Made by a program: the position numbers and the translations under genes | Shown here: positions 5,948 to 10,546 of the stretch, one piece after another | Layout: each line of letters starts with the position of its first letter | Numbering within the stretch: position 1 is the stretch's first letter | Assembly: GCA_030830765.1 (NCBI GenBank) | Contig: JAURMJ010000143.1 | Location: 1 to 10,546 of the forward strand | Length of the DNA stretch: 10,546 nucleotides | Direction of reading: 5' to 3' | Source: Quisquiliibacterium sp. | GTDB lineage: Bacteria; Pseudomonadota; Gammaproteobacteria; Burkholderiales; Burkholderiaceae_E | Notes under the pieces: model-generated | Database searches by the model: none | What the model saw: the letters and a program-made list of their open reading frames with translations, nothing else | What the model was told of the DNA's origin: nothing

Positions 5948-6877
5948 TCAGGTCTTCATCCAGTCCGATTCGGCCCAGCGAGTGATCGCCGCGGGCCAAA
6001 ATTGTGCAAGGCTGGGCGCGCTGACCGGCGCGATTCCAAGATGACTCAACGCACCATTGAGCGCAGCCACCGGTTGGCTGGTATCGATTGCGATGGCGCC
6101 GGTCTGTTTGGAAAGCTTGTCTCCATGCTCATCAAGCACGACAGGCAGGTGCAGGTAGCGCGGGCGTCCGTAGCCGAGCAACTGCTGCAGGTAGATCTGC
6201 CGGGCCGTTGATCCGAGCAGATCGGCGCCACGCACCACGTCGGTCACCTGCTGCTCAGCATCGTCGACCACGACGGCAAGCTGGTAAGCCCAAAGGCCGT
6301 CAGCACGCAGCAGCACAAAGTCGCCGACCTCGCGGGCAAGATCCTCATGCATCGCATTTGTATGACGACCCTGCCAGTCGATGCAGTGGCCCTCGACCCG
6401 CACTCGCCAGGCGCGCGCCACCCGCCCGTCACGGATGCCGTGCCTGCAGGTGCCCGGGTAGACGAGTTCATGGTTGCGTTCTCGCTGGATTCCTGCGCGA
6501 GTCAGCGAGTCTGCAATCTCGCGACGTGTGCAGGCGCATGGATATACGCGACCGTCGCGCACCAGTGTGTCGAAGGCATTCTGATACGCGGCGTGTCGCT
6601 CGCTTTGTCGCAGCACGCAACCGTCATGTTCAAGCCCAAGCGCCTGCAACTGCTGCCTGATGATCTGCTCAGCGCCCGGCATGACGCGGGGCGTGTCCAG
6701 GTCTTCGATGCGCAGCAGCCATCGCCCCCCATGCGCACGGGCATCCAGATAGCTGGCAACCGCAGCAACCAGCGAGCCGGCGTGCAGCGGGCCGGTCGGT
6801 GAAGGGGCGAATCGGCCGACATAACCCTGGGCGGGCGTTGGCAATGAATCTGCAGAGCTGGGCATCGGGATCGACAT
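5948..6877 (-). CDS. gluQ: Glutamyl-Q tRNA(Asp) synthetase (GluQ-RS)
   Basis: This cytoplasmic enzyme activates glutamate and transfers it to the queuosine base at the wobble position of tRNA(Asp). It is a paralogue of the glutamyl-tRNA synthetase catalytic domain without the anticodon-binding part, and its 309 residues fit. Seen: [16 protein letters not shown] (21-36) with the HIGH-type motif, RIEDLD (56-61), the zinc-site CxC (Cys114, Cys116) with Tyr140 and Cys144 in the YxxxC arrangement, LAVVVDD (200-206), TDVVRGADL (212-220) and the KMSKS-type KLSKQ (254-258). Compared with Escherichia coli YadB as I remember it, the stretch between Cys116 and Tyr140 is about 12 residues longer. The ATG at 6877 has AAGG three bases upstream, a tight spacing; Met5 is an alternative. 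It is divergent from the pirin gene and convergent with rhlE. Confidence 0.95.
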   Translation of the reverse strand: MSIPMPSSADSLPTPAQGYVGRFAPSPTGPLHAGSLVAAVASYLDARAHGGRWLLRIEDLDTPRVMPGAEQIIRQQLQALGLEHDGCVLRQSERHAAYQNAFDTLVRDGRVYPCACTRREIADSLTRAGIQRERNHELVYPGTCRHGIRDGRVARAWRVRVEGHCIDWQGRHTNAMHEDLAREVGDFVLLRADGLWAYQLAVVVDDAEQQVTDVVRGADLLGSTARQIYLQQLLGYGRPRYLHLPVVLDEHGDKLSKQTGAIAIDTSQPVAALNGALSHLGIAPVSAPSLAQFWPAAITRWAESDWMKT

Positions 6878-6974
6878 GGGCCTTGGGCCACCTGCCGATA
6901 TTCCTGCATGGGGTCTGGGGTCGTATCGGCCGGGAAAACCTCACTGATCTTACACTTGCATCAGGAGAGTAACG

Positions 6975-7673
6975 ATGATCACCCTGCGTAAATCAGGCGA
7001 GCGTGGCTATGCCGATCATGGCTGGCTCAAGTCCTTTCACAGTTTTTCGTTCGCCGGCTATCGGGATCCTCGCTTCATGGGCTTCGGGCCTCTGCGCGTG
7101 ATCAATGAAGATCGGATTGCTCCAGGTACCGGCTTCGGGACCCATGGTCACCGTGACATGGAAATCATCAGCTACGTGCTGGACGGAGCGCTGGCCCATC
7201 AGGACAGCATGGGCAACGGATCGGTGATCCGCCCGGGTGATGTGCAGCGGATGTCGGCCGGCAGCGGGGTGATGCACTCGGAGTTCAATCACGAAAAGCA
7301 GGGTGAGACCCACTTTCTGCAGATCTGGATTGAGCCGGCGGTCCGGGGCATCGCGCCCGGCTATGAGGAGAAGCATTTTTCGGCAGCAGACAAGCGTGGG
7401 TGCCTGCGGCTGGTGGCTTCACCTGACGGCCGGGAGGGTTCGGTCACGATCCATCAGGATGCTTGTGTTCATGCCGGCTTGTTCAATGGCGATGAGAGCG
7501 CCCGGTTCGCAATCGCACCAGGCAGACGCGTCTACCTGCATCTTGTTCGCGGGCAGCTGACAGTCAACGAGTTGCTGATCCAGGCAGGCGATGCGGCCAT
7601 GATCAGCGGTGAAAGCGAGCTGGCCATCGGGGAGGGTTCAGATGCCGAGCTGCTCGTTTTTGACCTGCCCTAG
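6975..7673 (+). CDS. Pirin-family bicupin, YhhW/quercetinase-like
   Basis: A 232-residue cupin protein matching the short bacterial pirins such as Escherichia coli YhhW, which binds a metal and shows quercetin 2,3-dioxygenase activity in vitro; the natural role is unclear. Seen: the RKSGERGYADHGWLKSFHSF start, and the metal set His57 and His59 in GTHGHRDMEI with His101 and Glu103 in GSGVMHSEFN, all intact, so a metal centre is expected. The C-terminal half (about 130-230) is the second, metal-free cupin, with GRRVYLHLVRGQLTVN and GDAAMISGE. AGGAG at 6963-6967, 7 bases upstream, fixes the ATG at 6975. It is divergent from gluQ with a gap of 97 bases, where I see no convincing promoter. A stress or redox-sensing role is possible but unsupported by the neighbours. 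Confidence 0.93.
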   Translation: MITLRKSGERGYADHGWLKSFHSFSFAGYRDPRFMGFGPLRVINEDRIAPGTGFGTHGHRDMEIISYVLDGALAHQDSMGNGSVIRPGDVQRMSAGSGVMHSEFNHEKQGETHFLQIWIEPAVRGIAPGYEEKHFSAADKRGCLRLVASPDGREGSVTIHQDACVHAGLFNGDESARFAIAPGRRVYLHLVRGQLTVNELLIQAGDAAMISGESELAIGEGSDAELLVFDLP

Positions 7674-7676
7674 CAC

Positions 7677-7695
7677 GCTGGTCCAGCACGGCTGG
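7677..7695 (+). terminator. Alternative short hairpins just after the pirin stop
   Basis: GCTGG (7677-7681), CCAGC (7683-7687) and GCTGG (7691-7695) lie in a row, so the middle arm can pair with either side. The favoured form is CCAGC-ACG-GCTGG. The arms belong to a near-duplicate AGCACG(G)CTGGTCC at 7672-7684 and 7685-7698. There is no T-run, so a terminator role is tentative. Confidence 0.3.
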
Positions 7696-7762
7696 TCCGC
7701 ACACCGGCTCGGAGTTCACGGCGTTTTCCGATCTGCTCGTCGACAGAACTTTTAGCGCAACT

Positions 7763-8653
7763 TCAGTTCGTGCGGTTTGCCGCTTGGGGGGGATGTCGTC
7801 CACGCCACGCGTCAATCACCAGTGCCATCAGGACGACCGTGCCCCCTTGAATTGTCGCGGCGGGCATCTGTTCGCCGGCGCCCAGCCAGGCCCAGATCGG
7901 TCCGAGCACCACTTCCAGCAGGCCAATCAGCGCCATTTCCTGCGGCGCCAGATGGCGAGCCGCACGCACCATCAGCATGCAGGGCAGTGCCAGTTGCACA
8001 GCACCTAGCAGGGCCAGGATTGACAGATCATGCAGGCTGACTGCCGTCAGGCTGATGAAGGGCAGCGTCGCCAGACACGAGAACACTGCGCCGAGCAGCA
8101 CGGCCGGTGCCAGATCGACCTGGGCTCGCATTTTGCGCAGCGTGACCAGATTGATTGCAACCGCCATCGGGACGCCCAGTGCAACGAGCATGCCGGTGGC
8201 ACCTTCCGTTGAAATGCCCTCGTGAACCATCCACCAGATCCCCATCAGCGCTATGGCAATTGCGGCCCAGGTGCCCGTGCGGATCCGCTCACCCAGCACC
8301 AGCCAGGCCAGCAGCGCAGAAAGCAGCGGTGAAATGCTCGAGACCAGCAGCGTATTCGCCGTGCTGGTCAGCGTCAGTGCAACCGCGAAACAGGTGAACA
8401 TGATTGACCACATCAGTCCGGAAATCAGGCCGGCCTTGCCCATGGCCCGCAAAGGGGCAAGAGCATGACGACCCTGTTGCCAGACCAGCACTGCGAGCAC
8501 CGAGAGCAGGCAGAAGAAGCTGCGCCAGAATGTGATTTCGAAGCCCTGTGCGCTGTCAAGTCGGCGGACAAAGACGCCGGCGATGCTCCAGCAGACGGCA
8601 CAAAAACACAGCAGCGCCACCGCTTTGCGGTGATCGTTCGAAGAGCTTGACAT
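7763..8653 (-). CDS. EamA/DMT-superfamily inner-membrane transporter
   Basis: A permease of 296 residues with about ten predicted transmembrane helices in two EamA repeats (roughly 10-140 and 150-285). Members usually export amino acids or other small metabolites; the substrate cannot be read from sequence. Seen: KAVALLCFCAVCWSIAGVFV in helix 1, the repeat-end signature LLVSSISPLLSALLAWLVLGERI in the first half, and its counterpart MALIGLLEVVLGPIWAWLGAGEQ in the second. The ATG at 8653 was chosen because translation from there begins MSSSSNDHRKAV followed at once by helix 1. The frame stays open to 8950, but that part is antisense to dnaE and lacks helices. AGG lies 5 bases upstream. The gene is divergent from dnaE (76-base gap) and convergent with the pirin gene. 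Confidence 0.92.
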   Translation of the reverse strand: MSSSSNDHRKAVALLCFCAVCWSIAGVFVRRLDSAQGFEITFWRSFFCLLSVLAVLVWQQGRHALAPLRAMGKAGLISGLMWSIMFTCFAVALTLTSTANTLLVSSISPLLSALLAWLVLGERIRTGTWAAIAIALMGIWWMVHEGISTEGATGMLVALGVPMAVAINLVTLRKMRAQVDLAPAVLLGAVFSCLATLPFISLTAVSLHDLSILALLGAVQLALPCMLMVRAARHLAPQEMALIGLLEVVLGPIWAWLGAGEQMPAATIQGGTVVLMALVIDAWRGRHPPQAANRTN

Positions 8654-8716
8654 GGTGGCCTGAGGGCGTTGAAGAGAGGATTTGTGAAGGGGGGGACCAC
8701 GCGACGCGTAGCCCTG

Positions 8717-8722
8717 TAGAAT
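8717..8722 (+). promoter_or_regulatory. dnaE: -10-like box almost touching the dnaE start
   Basis: TAGAAT differs from the TATAAT consensus at one base and ends 8 bases before the dnaE ATG, so transcription from it would begin at or next to the start codon. I find no good -35 box at 16-18 bases upstream and no Shine-Dalgarno close to the ATG. A leaderless mRNA is possible; another promoter further upstream is equally possible. Confidence 0.35.
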
Positions 8723-8729
8723 TTTACCG

Positions 8730-10546
8730 ATGAACCAGCCCGATTTCGTCCATCTGAGGGTCCACACCGAGTATTCGATCGCAGACTCGATCGTCCGGAT
8801 CGACTCGCTGATCGAGGCCGCCCTGCAGGACCGGCAGCCAGCGGTTGCCATGACGGATTCTGCCAATTTTTTCGGCTGGATCAAACTGTACAAGGCGGCC
8901 AGAGCCAAGGGAATCAAACCATTGCTCGGCGTGGATATCTGGCTGAGCAATGAAGCGGACCGGGACAGGCCGTATCGCGCGCTGTTGCTGGCTCGCGATC
9001 ATGCCGGTTATCTGCGCCTGTGCGATCTGGTCTCGCGCAGCTGGCTCAATAATGAGTATCGCGGTCGCGGCGAGATGCTCGAAGCCTGGTTCGACGAACC
9101 CGGCAACGAGGGGCTCATCCTGCTCTCGGGCGCCCAGGGCGGCGATGTTGGGCAAGCTTTGCTCTCCGATCAGCATGACTTGGCCCGCGAGCTTGCGCAG
9201 CGCTGGGCTGGACGGTTTCCCGGGGCCTATTACCTGGAGCTGCAGCGGATCGGCACGCGCGAGTCCGAAAGCCAGACCCGCCAGGCGGCACGTCTTGCGG
9301 CTGAGCTCGGGCTGCCGGTCGTGGCCACGCATCCGGTGCAGTTCATCGAGCCGGAAAGTTTCACTGCGCATGAGGCCCGGGTCTGCATCTCAGAAGGCGA
9401 GATCCTGGCCAATCCGCGCAGGCAGCGGCATTTCAACGAAGAACAGTATTTCAAGTCGCAGGCACAGATGTGCGAATTGTTCGCCGATCTGCCGTCGGCG
9501 CTGGCCAACAGCGTTGAAATCGCGCGGCGCTGTACGGTGCCGATGGTACTGGGCAAGCCCAGGTTGCCGCTGTTTCCGACACCCGAGGGCATTGGTCTTG
9601 ATGATTTCATGCGCCAGCTGTCGGTTCAGGGCCTGCATGCGCGGATGCCCAAGCTGTTTCCGAACGAAGAGGAGCGTGCCCGCGAGCTGCCCGGCTACCT
9701 GAAACGCCTCGACTACGAGTGCGACACGATCGTTCAGATGGGATTCTCCGGCTACTTCCTGATCGTGGCCGACTTCATCAACTGGGCCAAGCAAAACGGC
9801 GTGCCGGTCGGTCCAGGTCGTGGGTCTGGAGCTGGCTCGCTGGTTGCATTTGTGCTTGGTATTACCGACCTGGACCCGATTCCGTATGCGTTGCTGTTTG
9901 AGCGCTTCCTGAATCCGGAGCGGGTCTCGATGCCTGACTTCGATATCGACTTTTGCCAGGACAACCGCTGGAAGGTCATTGAATACGTGCGCCGTAAGTA
10001 CGGTGATCAGGCGGTCTCTCAGATCGCCACCTTCGGCACGATGGCCTCGAAGGCTGTGATCCGTGATGTCGGACGTGTACTCGATATGGGCTACAACTTC
10101 TGTGACCAGCTCTCCAAGCTGATCCCGGTCGTTCAAAACAAGCCGCTCTCGCTGGCCAAGGCCCGCGAAGCCGAGCCGCTTCTGAAGGAGCGTGAAGACC
10201 GGGAGGACGAAGTGCGCGGGCTGCTTGCGCTGGCTGAGCCCCTCGAGGACCTCACCCGCAATATCGGCATGCATGCAGGCGGTGTTCTCATTGCACCGGG
10301 CAAGCTCACTGATTTCTGCCCGCTGTATAAGGCGCCGGGTACCGACTCAATCATCAGTCAGTTCGACAAGGACGACGTCGAGGCGGTCGGTCTGGTCAAA
10401 TTCGACTTCCTGGGTCTGCGTAACCTGACCATCATTCAGTACGCGGTTGAGTTCATCAACCGTCGGCATCCGGATCTGAACCTTGATCTGTCCACGTTGA
10501 GCTTTGATGATCCGAAAGCCTTCCAGGTGCTGAAGGACGCGAATAC
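8730..10546 (+). CDS. dnaE: DNA polymerase III alpha subunit, 5' part (3' end beyond window)
   Basis: The catalytic subunit of the replicative polymerase, acting with the DnaQ proofreader and the sliding clamp. The first 605 complete codons of an expected roughly 1150-1170 are present. The N-terminal PHP domain (about 1-280) begins FVHLRVHTEYS (6-16) and TDSANFFG (42-49). Its metal ligands are degenerate, with Arg10 and Ser44 where active PHP domains have His, as is usual in proteobacteria that rely on DnaQ. The polymerase core contains GFSGYFLIVADFINWAK, GPGRGSGAGSLVAFVLGITD, and MPDFDIDF with catalytic Asp405 and Asp407; the third catalytic aspartate is Asp559 in KFDFLGLRNLT. The ATG at 8730 matches the usual N-terminus. 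The frame is open to the window edge with no lesion. It is divergent from the EamA permease. Confidence 0.98.
   Translation, partial: MNQPDFVHLRVHTEYSIADSIVRIDSLIEAALQDRQPAVAMTDSANFFGWIKLYKAARAKGIKPLLGVDIWLSNEADRDRPYRALLLARDHAGYLRLCDLVSRSWLNNEYRGRGEMLEAWFDEPGNEGLILLSGAQGGDVGQALLSDQHDLARELAQRWAGRFPGAYYLELQRIGTRESESQTRQAARLAAELGLPVVATHPVQFIEPESFTAHEARVCISEGEILANPRRQRHFNEEQYFKSQAQMCELFADLPSALANSVEIARRCTVPMVLGKPRLPLFPTPEGIGLDDFMRQLSVQGLHARMPKLFPNEEERARELPGYLKRLDYECDTIVQMGFSGYFLIVADFINWAKQNGVPVGPGRGSGAGSLVAFVLGITDLDPIPYALLFERFLNPERVSMPDFDIDFCQDNRWKVIEYVRRKYGDQAVSQIATFGTMASKAVIRDVGRVLDMGYNFCDQLSKLIPVVQNKPLSLAKAREAEPLLKEREDREDEVRGLLALAEPLEDLTRNIGMHAGGVLIAPGKLTDFCPLYKAPGTDSIISQFDKDDVEAVGLVKFDFLGLRNLTIIQYAVEFINRRHPDLNLDLSTLSFDDPKAFQVLKDAN

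Noticed and set aside
2044..8695. Three G7 tracts (2044-2050, 7786-7792, 8689-8695) as possible phase-variation switches
   Set aside because: In DNA this rich in G+C, several runs of seven are expected by chance in 10 kb, and the two within genes leave intact conserved frames.
8654..8950. N-terminal extension of the EamA permease frame by about 99 codons
   Set aside because: It is antisense to the first codons of dnaE, has no transmembrane helices, and the permease begins naturally at 8653 just before helix 1.
9390..10274. Long minus-strand frame of 294 codons inside dnaE
   Set aside because: It lies wholly opposite the conserved dnaE polymerase core. Its composition (His/Arg/Gln-rich) is typical of a shadow frame in G+C-rich DNA, and no domain is recognisable.
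1..10546. Mobile elements, CRISPR arrays, tRNA or rRNA genes, toxin-antitoxin or phage modules
   Set aside because: No transposase, integrase, spaced direct repeats, tRNA-like fold or phage protein was found; nearly all bases are explained by housekeeping or metabolic genes.

Overview
The window is a gene-dense, G+C-rich stretch of bacterial chromosome. The proteins look proteobacterial, most likely betaproteobacterial (Burkholderiales-like). This rests on the style of the replicative polymerase DnaE, the RhlE helicase with its long Arg/Asp/Gly-rich tail, and GluQ-RS. The lineage is inferred from remembered family features, not from a database search. I see no insertion sequence, phage gene, CRISPR array, tRNA or rRNA.

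Left block (1-2817): a divergent metabolic cluster. An FMN-dependent alpha-hydroxy-acid dehydrogenase/oxidase runs leftward off the window edge. Opposite it, an RraA-type (HMG/CHA aldolase family) protein and an iron-dependent group III alcohol dehydrogenase run rightward. The 111-base divergent gap holds a perfect 12-base palindrome and two copies of TCGAYTCCCG 13 bases apart. A third copy lies just before the alcohol dehydrogenase. These are candidate operators for a shared regulator, and the three genes could form one hydroxy-acid catabolic module.

Middle block (2852-5850): a leftward two-gene cell-envelope operon encodes a DsrE-fold lipoprotein followed by an unrecognised lipoprotein. A divergent gap of 340 bases separates it from rhlE (TTG start). 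This gap has lower G+C than its surroundings. It contains three adjoining inverted repeats, one a perfect 9-bp stem, then a good sigma70-like promoter and a hairpin just before the rhlE start codon.

Right block (5911-10546): gluQ (glutamyl-Q tRNA-Asp synthetase, leftward), a pirin-family quercetinase-like protein (rightward), an EamA/DMT permease (leftward) and the first 605 codons of dnaE (rightward, cut by the window end). A -10-like box ends eight bases before the dnaE ATG, so its mRNA may have almost no leader. Convergent gene pairs are separated by short inverted repeats that could act as terminators.

No classic novel defence or mobile system is visible. The best candidates for new biology are the hydroxy-acid cluster with its repeated operator-like word, the lipid-anchored DsrE pair, and the structured region upstream of rhlE.
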